A stretch of 64,000 bases of DNA from positions 7,954,103-8,018,102 of the forward strand of contig NC_064224.1 in assembly GCF_023101765.2 (NCBI RefSeq), given 5' to 3'. Each line of letters begins with the position of its first letter. Within the stretch, counting starts at the first letter, position 1. Made by a program: the position numbers and the translations under genes. Source of the DNA: Spodoptera frugiperda. Its lineage: Eukaryota > Arthropoda > Insecta > Lepidoptera > Noctuidae. This document shows, in pieces, positions 1 to 15,590 of this stretch. The notes beneath the pieces were generated by a model. The model had not been told where the DNA came from. It did not search any database and worked only from the letters and a program-made list of their open reading frames with translations.

Positions 1-1018
1 TTGTCTTAAGGTTATATTGATAAACATATTATGTCAAAAGGTAAAATAAAAATAGTAAGTGAATAACATAACACCTTAAATTATCAAAAGAGGTAATCAG
101 AGATATAATCCCTACTAAACCTACATGTTTGTTTCTGGTTGGGCGACGAGCTACCCGTGCTTACAATAGCCGGGAATCGTCCCCCTTTTAGGTACTGACG
201 GAAATCATTTCCCTCGTCAATAATAATAAAAAAGGTCAATAACCTTCCCTTTTAAATGTTTGAGTCTCGATCTAAGTATCTACTTCCTAACTAAATTCGT
301 AGCCCCCAAAAGGCCAGTAGCGCCTCTGCCTCTCGTTTACCGGTGTGTTCCATAAAAACAAATATGTACATATAGTTTATATTTTTTTAAAAATGTATAC
401 ATCGGGCCCATATCCAGTGAAAAATCAGTGTTACACATATATGTCTTTGCGGCTCTGCCCACCCTATCGGAGATGAAAAAGCTTGACGTTATTTTGTAAA
501 AAAAAACTTATATAATAATACTCACCGGTAATAATAACTAAATACTGTCTCAAAATCGGACTACCACAAAGGTACATTATGAAAAATATAAAATACAATT
601 ACACAATTATATTTCGAGTATTTCACTAAAACTCGTCCCACTTGGCATTCGATTCTCGACTGATCTCAAAATGTATTTTCCAGTTTAGCAGATAGGTAAA
701 CTAGAAAACAAGTGAACAAAAGAATAATTATTACCGCAAGGATGTCGAATGGAAGATAAATAGTTTTTCTTTTCATTTTTATTATGTATTGTATTTTTTT
801 ATTTTTTTGGGTTATACCTTGGGTAATTTATATTGTGAAGGGCATGTTTTAGAGCCAATATGTTTTTTTTTTTTGTTAGAATAATAATGAATGATGAAAA
901 GAATGTGAATAGTGCTGCCAGCATCTTTTATGAATTGAGGGTAAACGAACGGACGTATGCTTGTAAGCTTTTTTTTTCAATAGAGATGTGCCATGCTATA
1001 TTGCCGGTATGTTGCTAA
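1..1018. other. Gene-free AT-rich stretch with repeat remnants
   Basis: No coding potential seen. It holds worn pieces of families described below: an R1 3' tail remnant (about 128-165, minus orientation), a family-N remnant (about 295-360, minus) and the 3' part of a SINE-1 copy (about 400-500). Confidence 0.5.
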
Positions 1019-1039
1019 TTGGTGCCAATTGCTATCATT

Positions 1040-1116
1040 GCAATAGTACGTCTCCTCTTTGAGGCGTGGCACCACGGTGTCCTCTCCTACCGCCTGACGC
1101 AGGTGCTTACGGCGAG
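1040..1116 (+). pseudogene. Fragment of R1-clade ORF2 (C-terminal region)
   Basis: The plus strand encodes a short run matching the ORF2 of the complete element at 22813-30095: a leucine-phenylalanine-glutamate stretch followed by HGVLSYRLTQVLT, which is HGVLTYRLTQVLT in the complete copy. The match stops on both sides, so this is an internal scrap rather than a simple 5'-truncated copy. Confidence 0.75.
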
Positions 1117-1644
1117 CGAGAGAAGTCATTCAAGTCAAGTCAAGCCCCCCTTAAAAAAATCAGTTCGGAAACACCACAGGTTCAGGCAAGGTATTCCACA
1201 GTCTGATATGTAAGTAAAAGAGCACTATTCCGTCAGTATATTTTTTTTTTGTCTAATTTAAAGTTCTTGGTTAGTGTACACCACTTGTATCTAAAGAAAA
1301 TCCTAATAATTTAAGCGAAACCTAATAATTTGAGCCTAAAACTACTTAAAACTTCAAACCGAGACAACCCTACTATAATCCAAAAACGTTTCATTTTTAT
1401 TAAAAGTAAATACCTAATGTACTTTTTATCTTCATTTATGTAAACTTGAACCAAATCCTAAATACATATTTACAATTATTACATACTTAATGCTAATTTT
1501 CATAGAGTTAATAGCCTTTGAGCTAGGTGGAGTTATGATAACCACTGACTATAGTAGCTGGTTTCAACAAGCAGATGGTAGATCTCAATGTCTTTTTAAA
1601 ATGGAGAAGCTATGGAGATTTCTTAATTGAGGTGAGAAGTAGAT

Positions 1645-1995
1645 TTTTTTATGGTATAAGCCGGTATACGAGCATACGGAGCACCTGATGGTATGCAATC
1701 GCTGCCGCTTATTGACACCCGAAATACTAGAGGCGTTATAAGTATGCTGCCTGCCTGGTGGGGTTTTGGAATTTAAGGGTTGTTGGGGTATCGGGGACTG
1801 GGTAGATTGGGTAGGAGGGTAATTGGGTCTCCGTTAACCTCATTCAAACAACGTAAGTTTCTCGTCGGTTTTCTGTGAGGCCGTGGTATCACTCCGGTCG
1901 AGCCGGCCCATTCGTGCCGAAGCATGGCTCTCCTACACTTGGCTTTTAGATTTTTGGATTTATGCTTTGAATGGCAAGCTACAATTCTGCCTACC
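1645..1995 (+). repeat. Dispersed repeat family N, near-complete copy
   Basis: It begins near TTTTATGGTATAAGCCGGTA and ends near GGCTCTCC. The block order (ACCTGATGGTA, GGCGTTA, GGAATTTAAGGGTTGTTGGG, TTCTGTGAGGCCGTGGTATC, GAGCCGGCCCATTCG) recurs at least a dozen times in both orientations in this window. About 330 bp, non-coding, no terminal inverted repeat recognised. I associate this family with noctuid genomes; its transposon class is not clear from the sequence. Confidence 0.8.
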
Positions 1996-1999
1996 ATAC

Positions 2000-3083
2000 T
2001 ACTACCTACATTTTTATTAGTACAATGAACCTAAAAATTAATGACTGAATAATCCTTCAAACTTTTTTTAAAAAACCAACCTACCATGTTTTTCTAAAAT
2101 GCACCTTAACAGCATGAGATAGACATCACATTTAAATAAACATCTATTAATAAGTTCGCTAGACGTAGTACGTAGACATTGATAAGGTTTATCAAATGAT
2201 TACAGTTGATATGTAATCAGAAATCGTAATATGAGTTTATCTTTGTGATAAGAATCTTTATTCGCTTATCATTAGACATATGAACTTGATAAGGGCGGTC
2301 ACGAGATGAATTTATTTATCATAGGTATAGGTATATAGGTATGTATTTATACGGTGTGTTTTTCTTTTATTTAAAACATTAACGGCCCGTTTTAGTCAAC
2401 TATAGGACTCTGGGCACCCTTTTAGAGAACAGAGAGAAAAGTTCCCCAAGAAAAGGAGGATCCTCCGACTAGGCGAGGTGATCGTGGCTGGCGGACTTTC
2501 AATAGTTGTTTATTAAGATTTTCTATATTATGTTTAATTCGCATGTAAACTTCACATGTGTGATGTGATACAATTTGTATTTTTTAGGGAAGTCTTGAAG
2601 GTATTGGTATATACCTATGTGCATGGTAATAAGCCCGCGTCAGGTCATGGTATTTTTAGAACAAAAAAAAAATAGAGAAAGAAATATGGAAATATTTTAA
2701 TATAATAAAGTTTTTTTAGCACCGGGAAAAAAGTTTACATTTATAATTTAATATATAAAATAATGGCATTCAGTTCATTTTAACATTCATCTTTATTAAG
2801 AGAATTATCTTAATCCGACATCATTAATATAATTATACGATTGATCAAAATAAATTGATTTATATACTTAAATACATATAAAGATAATCATCAATATTAC
2901 ATAAAGGATTATTTATATAGGTACGAGTACACCGCAATGTTGCTCAATCTTTTTTATTGCAAAATGTTATGAAACAGATTATTTCCATCACATTTTGATT
3001 TTTTTTTTTTCTTAAATGATATAATGTTTACACAATATTGAGTAAATATTATGCAATGTGACTGTTTACGTAAAATAGCGTAG
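2000..3083. other. Intergenic, nothing recognised
   Basis: AT-rich with no coding potential. A GC-richer block at about 2440-2500 resembles, in reverse orientation, sequence near 34690-34790 in gene C, so it is probably another dispersed repeat. Confidence 0.4.
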
Positions 3084-3382
3084 ATGTATATTCATATACT
3101 GAGAATGCCTCGTTGGTCGACTGGTCGCAAGTGCGACTACCGAACAAGGGGTCTCGGGTTCGATTCCCGGGTCGGGCAAAGTATTACTGGGCTTTTTTCG
3201 GATTTTCGAAAAATTTCTCAGTGGTAGCACAGAGTCTGGAATTGTGTCCAGGATATGGCAATAGGCTCACCCCCTATTACATGTGTACATTGTATAGCGG
3301 CATTACGTGCCGTAATGTGCACCTCTGCCTACCCCTTCGGGGATAAAAGGCGTGACGTTGTGTGTGTATGTATATTCATATA
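3084..3382 (+). mobile_element. SINE-1, tRNA-derived SINE with 15-bp target duplication
   Basis: The tRNA-like head (about 3107-3178) carries an internal B box, GGTTCGATTCC, and ends in GGGCAAAG. The tail holds GCCTACCCCTTCGGGGATAA and AGGCGTGACG. The 15-base string ATGTATATTCATATA occurs at 3084-3098 and again at 3368-3382, a perfect target site duplication, so the SINE body is 3099-3367. Other copies or pieces lie at 12190-12365 (-), 38462-38642 (+) and 58050-58120 (+). The head is part of a SINE, not a functional tRNA gene. Confidence 0.85.
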
Positions 3383-3414
3383 ATGCATCCTCTACACTAC
3401 TGGTAAAGTTTTTT

Positions 3415-3560
3415 TTTGTGGGTATAAGCCGGTAAACGACCGAACGGATCATCTGACTTGAAACACCAGAGGCGTTACAAGTGCGTTGCTGGCCTTTTGA
3501 GGGTTAGGAATTTAAGGGTTGTTGGGGACTGGGGGATTGGGAACATTGGTTTCCTTCGAC
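3415..3560 (+). repeat. Repeat family N, 5' half
   Basis: It shows the N hallmarks GTATAAGCCGGTAAACGA, GGCGTTACAAGTGCGTTGC and GGAATTTAAGGGTTGTTGGG. The distal part of the unit is missing or replaced by unrelated sequence. Confidence 0.7.
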
Positions 3561-3823
3561 GTTAGAAAGTACATATATCACGGAAAATGTCATATTGGTT
3601 CTTCCCGTTGGTCGGTTTCGAGGCTGCGTTCTCATACATAAGAAGCGAGCGTCTTAAACCGTCGTCTACCACGACACATGAAACACCTTTCCCATATAAA
3701 TTTCATAATATTGCATAATTAAGTACCAAAGTACCTATTATCATATAAATCGTATTAATTTCATTTAATATTTATCGTATAACTTGTTAATTAAGTTATT
3801 AATAGGTGCGATAATATTATGTA

Positions 3824-4306
3824 AAAAACCGACTTCAAAAAATAAATATTCCAAAACAAATTAATATGCACTAAAAAGTAAAAGAAATAATTGCGTATTT
3901 TTCAACAACTTAATAGATCAATTAACTTTACTAACTCATCACACACATTATAATGTAAGTAGGTACAATAATTGTTATTTCTGGAGTCGGTGTCAGCCAA
4001 CTAAGATAGGTTTGTTATTTACCTATTATCACAACAAAACATTACAGTTTTACACCAGTTGTAAGTAGGTACTTAACCACCACTCCGCCCATGCCGTGCC
4101 CGTGCCGTGCTAGTTGTTGGTGTTTCCTAGGCTGACACCGACTCCAAAAATAACAATAATTGTACCTACTTACATTATAATGTGTGTGATGAGTTAGTAA
4201 AGTTAATTGATCTATTAAGTTGTTGAAAAATACGCAATTATTTCTTTTACTTTTTAGTGCATATTAATTTGTTTTGGAATATTTATTTTTTGAAGTCGGT
4301 TTTTTT
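3824..4306. repeat. Foldback element with ~175-bp near-perfect inverted arms
   Basis: The left arm starts AAAAACCGACTTCAAAAAAT at 3824 and runs to about 3998. Its reverse complement occupies about 4128-4306. Read side by side the arms differ at only a few bases. The loop is about 130 bp and contains short GCCGTGC repeats. There is no ORF. The terminal CCGACTTCAAAAA motif also ends the retroelement tails at 4685-4945 and 47690-47740. Confidence 0.85.
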
Positions 4307-4684
4307 TTTGTTAAAATTGTTTTTTATTTCTTGATTTTTAGTGAATAACGTATTTGAGTATGGGTCGACCTATTAAACGCGCTGCTCATATGAGACAGCG
4401 CCGTTTAAATAAATACTATTAATATCTATCCATATTGACGCATAATTACATTATTTTCAAATGTACCTATATTAACCTGATACCCTTACTTATGATCTGC
4501 TGAGCCGACAGCTAACAGTAACCTGTTCATAAGCTACATACATAGTCAATTGTCAAACACACAAACAGATTAGATACCCACATAGGTATACAGTCATGTA
4601 ACTCAGACAGCACATCAAGCTACCCATCATTCTATACCAGATATGCTACTATCTGTCCTGAATTTTATGGCTACTGAGAAAGAT

Positions 4685-4945
4685 AAGCTAGTATGCATCA
4701 CTTCAACGTAAACGCAGAGCTCATTCTGCTCATTTTTAAGGAGTTCCCTGGATTATCTTCCGCATTTATGGTCAGACTTAAAAAAAAAATATATGGGACC
4801 ACACTGACATCGTACTCTTTCAAACACAAAAAGAATTTCTCAAATCGGTCTATAACTGCCGGAGATATCGATTAACATACATAAAAAAAAAAAAAATACG
4901 GTCGAATTGAGAACCTCCTCCTTTTTTTGAAGTCGGTTAAAAAGA
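4685..4945 (+). repeat. Retroelement-like 3' region ending in GAAGTCGGTTAAAAA
   Basis: It ends in a block (about 4893-4942) repeated almost exactly at 47690-47738: an A-rich run, TACGGTCGAATTGAGAACCT, then CCTCC and TTTTTTTGAAGTCGGTTAAA. Upstream text of the type AAATCGGTCTATAACTGCCG is common in dispersed lepidopteran retroelements. No intact ORF. Confidence 0.5.
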
Positions 4946-4949
4946 ATTC

Positions 4950-7127
4950 CCCGTTACCCAATAGTAAAGTCTTTTAAAGTATCAAGTAATTAAAATATTC
5001 TATATTTTCATTCCGTAGTCATAATGACAATTTCTTCAAATTCTTCAAATGTACCAAACGTTCCCCGCGTGATGATGACTAACGATTATAAAGATTATCC
5101 GTTTATCTTAATACAAATATTTCGATAAATTCTGTATTAAATTGAGTAGCAAGCAATATAAAAGAAAATATTGTCCGTCAGTATGTCTAGTTTTAAAAAG
5201 TAAGCTTTGTAACTACTGTATCGATTTTAAACAAATTTTATTATAGGTTATAGGTTACTCTTTACCAAATAATAAGTTATGTATAAAAACATATTTATGG
5301 TAAACAATTTTAATGTGTATGGTCGTCAAGATTAAGAGTTTGTACCAAATATCAAATCGATAGTTAAATTCTAATTACTAAGACCTAAACAAGCAAAATA
5401 AAAACGATTAAAAATATAGGCTTCATTATATCCCTGAAAAAGTTATCGATTTCTTAGGATATGCTTTTGTATTTAATAACTTTATTTATTTTCTTATACA
5501 AAATTTATTTTCTTATTCTGAACGCAATTGAGAACAAAAATCCATATTATATGCAAGGAAAACCACAGGAGGAAAACTTATACCATGACAAAAATCTATT
5601 ATACAATCAATGACATGTAGGTATTATACGTTTTAAATGTTCGCGATAAAAATGATTTTCACAAATCATCGTATTGTCATATCATTGTATTGTATTGGAG
5701 TGTAGTGTATTGTCAAATCATATTGTCGTCATATCTTCCCAATCACCTGTTATGCGTGAATTTATTGACAACAAAATAGCTTTGTCATTGTCATATTATT
5801 TTTGTGTATATACCTATCAATATCATACAGACATTACATGTATGTGTTGAGAGCTATGTTTCGGAATGACAGGCCGGCTCGACTGGAGTGATACTACGGC
5901 CTTATAGAAAGCCGACGTGAAACAACGCTTGCATTCTGTTTCGTTGTGTGAGTGAGGTTACCAGATTTAACTATTCCTCAACAGCCCTTAAATTCCAAAC
6001 CTTCAAGTTGAAATAAGGACAATTAATGAAATTATTTTCTGCAATATCCGTAAAGTAAAAAAATCGGTCAACAAAGGCAATATATTATTATCACTGCAAT
6101 GATACCTAATCTTTGAAACAGATTTGTTTTCAGCAAATGACTTTTTTATTATGCATGTAAATATTGCAGATATTAAAAGAAGGAGGGGTCCTTTATCAAA
6201 AAACAAGCATATAATTGTGTGGAAAATTATTTATTGTTTTCCTTTCCTAGACTGATATTGATTGCCGGCAAACTTTATTTGCCGGTGACCGGAGAAAAAA
6301 TTGGGATGATGATGAAAATGCGTTCGTGAAGATTGCTTCTACATCGAGGTACACTGTCTTTAGGATACGATATCTCCTAAAGTAAGAAAACGAGAGGACC
6401 TGCTCTGACCTGGTAAGAACCAGCTTAAGCCAGGTAAAAACCTGCTATATTCAGGTTAAATTAAAATGATATTAATGTTAGTAGGTAATATCAATCGATT
6501 ATAGTGATATAGTGTTAAGTATGCTTACCCGATATTAGAATTTTGGTACTATTGTCAGAATCAGTTGAATTATTTAGTGACCGCCATACTGTCCTAATTT
6601 ACTGATTACCCATATAGGTAAAACATTATACATAAACATCCATGTTTAGTATATCGTCGCGGGGTATCATACGTGCGTTATCATATTAAAATCCTGATAA
6701 AAGTGATATTCCTTGAATTGGTTCCGTATTAAATTATCAATAGACTATTCACATTTTTTCAAAATGTTCTGAATATATTTATTTTTGAGATTCAATCGTT
6801 TGTTTATGTACTAATCATAACTTCTCTGCTCAATGCCTGCAGCAGGCTTGAAGCTTCTTTGGTTAAAAGTCACTTATCCCTAGTAGCGACCGACAATTTC
6901 TCCCCTACTTTTTCACCCCGTCTTTTACTCCTGCTTTTCGAGCCACACCCTGGTAAAACCCATAGGCAATCCGCAGTTTCAGATCAGGCATTAGCCCTAC
7001 TAGGCCCCATCTGTAGTGAGAATATTATCTCCCTATAGCCAAATGATAAGACGAAGCACCTATACATTTTCTACTTTTACAAACACTAAACAATTTCACC
7101 ACATTGCACAATAAAATGGAGACATAT
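4950..7127. other. Intergenic region upstream of transporter gene A
   Basis: No gene recognised. It contains a reverse family-N 3' piece (about 5850-6000) and a worn reverse R1 3' tail (about 6890-7020). The rest is AT-rich and unique by eye. Confidence 0.45.
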
Positions 7128-7288
7128 AGATCTGATTTAGATATTATTTTGATACCACCTAACCCTAAAACCTATCAACGAAAATATAGACACATACAGT
7201 GATTTTCGATGAAAATATATAAATAAACAGCAAAATATAGATAAAACATATAGCCCACTTTAACGTGCTATGTATTACACGTGAAAAC
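7128..7288 (+). promoter_or_regulatory. Promoter-proximal block of gene A, shared with gene B
   Basis: Two segments match the region upstream of gene B. The distal one has TCTGATTT..TTTTGATACCAC..CTATCAA (B: about 14998-15065). The proximal one is ATAAAACATATAG..CACTTTAACGTG.TATGT..TACAC (A: 7241-7278; B: 15445-15490). TATATAAATAAA lies at about 7217-7228 and may supply a TATA-like signal. Conservation of this non-coding block between paralogues suggests promoter or 5'UTR function; the transcription start is not visible. Confidence 0.5.
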
Positions 7289-7389
7289 AAATCGTATCTA
7301 GATAAAATTTATTTATTTTATACAATAAAATTATAAAATAATACCAAAAACTTTCATAAAGTGTGGTAAAATACTGTGATATTTTTAAA

Positions 7390-12031
<4,642 letters not shown>

Positions 12032-12054
12032 ACTGTGATACTATATTAAGTTAT

Positions 12055-12060
12055 AATAAA
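12055..12060 (+). terminator. Polyadenylation signal of gene A
   Basis: An AATAAA hexamer lies 24 nt after the stop codon of gene A. A similar AATAAATTA string lies the same short distance behind gene D on the other strand. Confidence 0.7.
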
Positions 12061-12189
12061 TTATTTAAATAGTTATTGTTTTGGTTTTATTTATTTTAAT
12101 GCTTTTTAACAAATTAAACAGCTAGATGTGTAATTTCAACCCTAATAGAAAACACATGCTCACATGTTCGATAAAAAATCAAAGTGAGG

Positions 12190-12365
12190 AGTGAAAAAAA
12201 TATCGGCACGGATTTTATCCCCGAAGGGGTAGGCAGAGGTGCACATTATGGCACGTAATGCCACTGTGCAGTGTACACCGAATTTTTACAATATATGTTA
12301 TGTTATAAGTCCCATGTAATACGGGTTGAGCCTATAGCCATATACTGGGCACATTTCCAGACTCC
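12190..12365 (-). mobile_element. SINE-1 3' portion, reverse orientation
   Basis: It reads TTTTATCCCCGAAGGGGTAG, GCAGAGGTGCACATTATGGC, then GGGTTGAGCCTATAGCCATA and CCAGACTCCG. This is the reverse complement of the tail of the SINE at 3099-3367; the tRNA-like head is absent. Confidence 0.75.
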
Positions 12366-13884
12366 GTGCCAAAAAAGTAGGAAGTTTATTGAGATATGTA
12401 TAGGAAATCTATTTTCTATTTTGACAAAGGAAAGGACTTGATATGATAACAATAGGAATACTAGATAAATTGTATAATAACCAATGACATTGATATGTGG
12501 CATTGAAATGCCACACACTACAGGAATTTTTACCGCTGATATTTCGCTTTCCACTGTAGCAAGATATTTTCCAAGATTCATAGCAATACAGTAATTTCCT
12601 ACTAGTCAAATTCAATACTTTTATCGTAATGTCAAAAACGTGACTTTTCAATGAATTTTGTAGGAGATCGTAACTTATGACGTCATGTTTTTTTGAGTCA
12701 AATAGCATACTTACTTCTCTAAATTGAACAAGAAAAATTAAATTAATAAGTATATCGTCAAATTAAAGAATGAAAGCACGATTGCTTCGGGATATTTTAT
12801 TGTATTAAAATGTCAAAATAATTTATTTTTGACCTAGGAAACTACCCAAATGTCGTTCCATTGTCTCTGTCTATCCCCATGGGAGACAGGGGTGATGTTA
12901 TGTAACCTACAAAGTTTAAATTTCAAGCCACAAAAGACCGACAACGCACTTGTAACGCCTCTGGTATTTCGGGTGTCTATGAGCGGCGGCGATTGCTTAC
13001 CATGCGGTTAACCATGCTCTCGTTTACCGGCTTATACCATAAAAAATAATATAGAGAATGTCATATGGCATTAAGCCCGCATTTATGTACCATTTCCTAT
13101 ATTTAGTTTTATGTACGGTACTTAAAAAGTTTAAAATAAATAATTGAAAATAGGTTTGCGACCTGTGACTGCGCTCTGGTGTTGCGGGTGTCTATGGGCG
13201 CTTATCATCAGGAGATCCTGCTCGTTACCCCCCTATTCCTGGCTATTAAGGCTTATCTCCATAAGCCTATTTGTCATATCTGTCCCTATGTGCTGCCCCT
13301 GTATTATAGAAAAATAAACTCTATGTTTTTTTATGAAAATTTCAAAAACAACAAATCTAATTTGTGCTGAGACATGTCTAATGATCATTACCTGATTAAA
13401 ATGATCAGCTATGCGTTATAATATCTGCAAAGATAAGTAATCGGTGAAACCGGTTCGTTTTTAGGAGTTGACGTCTGTGATATATCTTTTTGATATAATG
13501 CAGGTATGTGTGATGCAAGGTCCGTAATAGGATTTACAGCAGATACTGTAAATCACCCTGATATTAATATTTTTATTATTATATTGTTATTTATTATTCT
13601 ATTGTATTCATAATCACATCAACAGCTTTTTTTGTTTTGTGAGGCGAAAGGGAAATATCAACAAATGAATTTTCGCCTTGAGCGAGGAGAGAGAATACAA
13701 CTTCTTATATGTATAACATCAAATACAATTTATTATCTAAAGTTATTAGTAAAAACTTAATTTATTAATCTAATATTATTACTTCCCTCAATCAAAAGAG
13801 GCATCACTATCAAGAAATCGAACACTAAACAGCCACGTGCAGTAAATCAGTTTTATGTTATAAACCAATAAAGCGATCAAAATT
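12366..13884. other. Intergenic between genes A and B, repeats only
   Basis: No gene seen. A reverse family-N 5' part lies at about 12905-13050 and a second short N-like piece at about 13150-13270. The stretch at 12360-12720 carries inverted-looking blocks, but I could not assign it to a family. Confidence 0.45.
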
Positions 13885-14222
13885 CATTTTTTTATGATAT
13901 AAGCCGGTAAACGAGCAGACGGATCAACTGATAGTAAGCCATCGCCGCACACATATGGACAGCCGAATCACTAAAAGCGTTACAAGTGCGTTGCCCGCCT
14001 TTTGGGAGTTAGGAATTTAACGGTTGTTGGGGAATCGGGGATTGAGAAGATTGGAAAGGGATAAGATGGGAAAGGGATTAATTGGGCCTCCGATAACCTC
14101 ACTTACACAACGAAACACAACGCAAGCTTTGTTTTATGCCGATTTTTTGAGAGGCCGTGGTATTACTCTGGTCGATCCAGCCCATTCGTGCCGAAGCATG
14201 ACTCTTCTACACTTAAAAAACT
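13885..14222 (+). repeat. Repeat family N, near-complete copy
   Basis: Full block order from TTTATGATATAAGCCGGTAA to ACTCTTCTACACTTAAAA, with point changes relative to the other copies. Confidence 0.8.
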
Positions 14223-14667
14223 GATTGTCTATACAGATTTATAAATACACCTATATAATATCTAGTGTATATAATAGTGTATTGTCATAGTATATCGTAT
14301 CTGATATCATATTATTCTAATCCTGATAAAACTAATAGGCCTTGAAGAATTCGAACGTTAAGTTCCGTATATATTTTTTTAAAAAATAAATATTTTTATT
14401 CTAATAATTTTATGATTATTTCTTAAATACATAAAACATTTCTTAAATATTACACATAAGTATGTAGACGCAAACGTAGAACAAAAAACAAGACGACTAT
14501 ACTCTGAAAATAGTGGACCAATTGATGTCCGCTCGTTGACAGCGTGTCGTTTACTAGTTGACCACCCGTTGTTCACTCGTTGACCACGCGCGGTACACCG
14601 GTGGCCCACCTGTCGACGAGTTAAGGCGGTGCTTGTCGGGTGCCGGGTAGCTCTAATAAGTGATGAC

Positions 14668-14832
14668 CTTTTTTTGAGGGGGGAAAATCATCCAATTTCT
14701 TCTCCCGCCCTAGGCGAGGCGAGAGGAAGTGTCAGACTTTTACTGACTAAAAACCACCCCGTTCCTACTCGTTGTCGAGCCGGAACTCCGGTCAACCCAC
14801 TAGGTAGTCTGCAGCTCCGAAGTAGTCCGCAT
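14668..14832 (-). repeat. R1-clade 3' tail fragment, reverse
   Basis: It reads TTTTTTTGAGGGGGGAAAAT, then TAGGCGAGGCGAGAGGAAGT, GTCAGAC and CACCCCGTTCCTACTCG. This is the reverse complement of the 3'UTR end of the element at 22813-30095; the poly(A) is on the low-coordinate side. It is a 5'-truncated dead copy. Confidence 0.8.
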
Positions 14833-14997
14833 TAAGTCATATTTTAAGTAGACACCACATACTCCATCAATTGGCTGTTGCAATAAAAAAGAATTGTGTT
14901 CTACCTACCTACTGTAGAAAATCACACACAAGAAAGAAGCGTTTCACAATTACCGCAACACATTCTCATATCAACACAACAATGACTAGCATAAACG

Positions 14998-15500
14998 AAT
15001 CTGATTTATACTTTTGATACCACAGAACCTTAATATCTATCAATACAGATTCACGCTACGATTTACGAATATAATATACAGGGTGTCCCTGAAGTCGACG
15101 TCCAACAGGCACCAGATGATCGGCAAGGTTCCAAATGTTATCAGAAAAATATAAAAAAAATTCTAAGTCCTACAGTTTTTAAATTACAGTGACTTATGTG
15201 TTATCCACGAAAAAGTACACCCTGTGCCAGTCTTTTGACTCTTGTTGCTACAAATCTTTATTTTTTCGTCTGCAGTCTTCCTTACATTATCCTGAATAGT
15301 GCTTCAGTAATATGGAATCATAAATTCTTAGCCAACTGCTTTAGATTGGAAAACATTGTTAGTTTTAGAGGAACCAAATACACTGAAAAAAAATTTCACC
15401 TTACTTTAAGTGACTGTACTGAATAAATTATGTAACATATAAAGATAAAACATATAGTACACTTTAACGTGGTATGTGGTACACACGAAAATTAATTCTA
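14998..15500 (+). promoter_or_regulatory. Promoter-proximal region of gene B, split by an insertion
   Basis: The halves at 14998-15078 and 15440-15500 align with the contiguous region 7128-7290 upstream of gene A. Between them sits an element beginning CAGGGTGTCCCTGAAGTCGA at 15079. The shared proximal motif CACTTTAACGTGGTATGT lies at about 15460-15477, roughly 115-130 nt before the ATG. Confidence 0.5.
15079..15437 (+). mobile_element. DNA-element fragment inserted in gene B promoter
   Basis: It starts after TA with CAGGGTGTCCCTGAAGTCGA. Its reverse complement is seen at about 62930-63265 inside the Myb-like gene intron: shared strings include ACCAGATGATCGGCAAGGTT, TTATCCACGAAAA and AACATTGTTAGTTTTAGAGG. 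The CAGGGTGT terminus next to TA is typical of Tc1/mariner-like or related elements. The far end is not clearly defined here. Confidence 0.6.
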
Positions 15501-15590
15501 TAAAAGAAAAAAAAAATATATTTTATTTTATTTAATGTTTAAGTATAAATTATAAGTGTGTTAAAATAACTGTGATATTTTAATTTTAAA

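Noticed and set aside
3107..3178. tRNA gene candidate with a good B box
   Set aside because: It is continuous with a SINE body and flanked by a 15-bp target duplication, so it is a SINE head. The same holds for 8275-8345 and 49085-49155.
6360..6465. Repeated CCTGGTAA / CCAGGTAA strings
   Set aside because: Four loosely spaced short matches; too weak to call a tandem repeat or regulatory array.
14520..14625. GTTGAC-rich GC patch
   Set aside because: Several imperfect copies of CGTTGAC, but no clear unit length or ends; probably a relic of an unidentified repeat.
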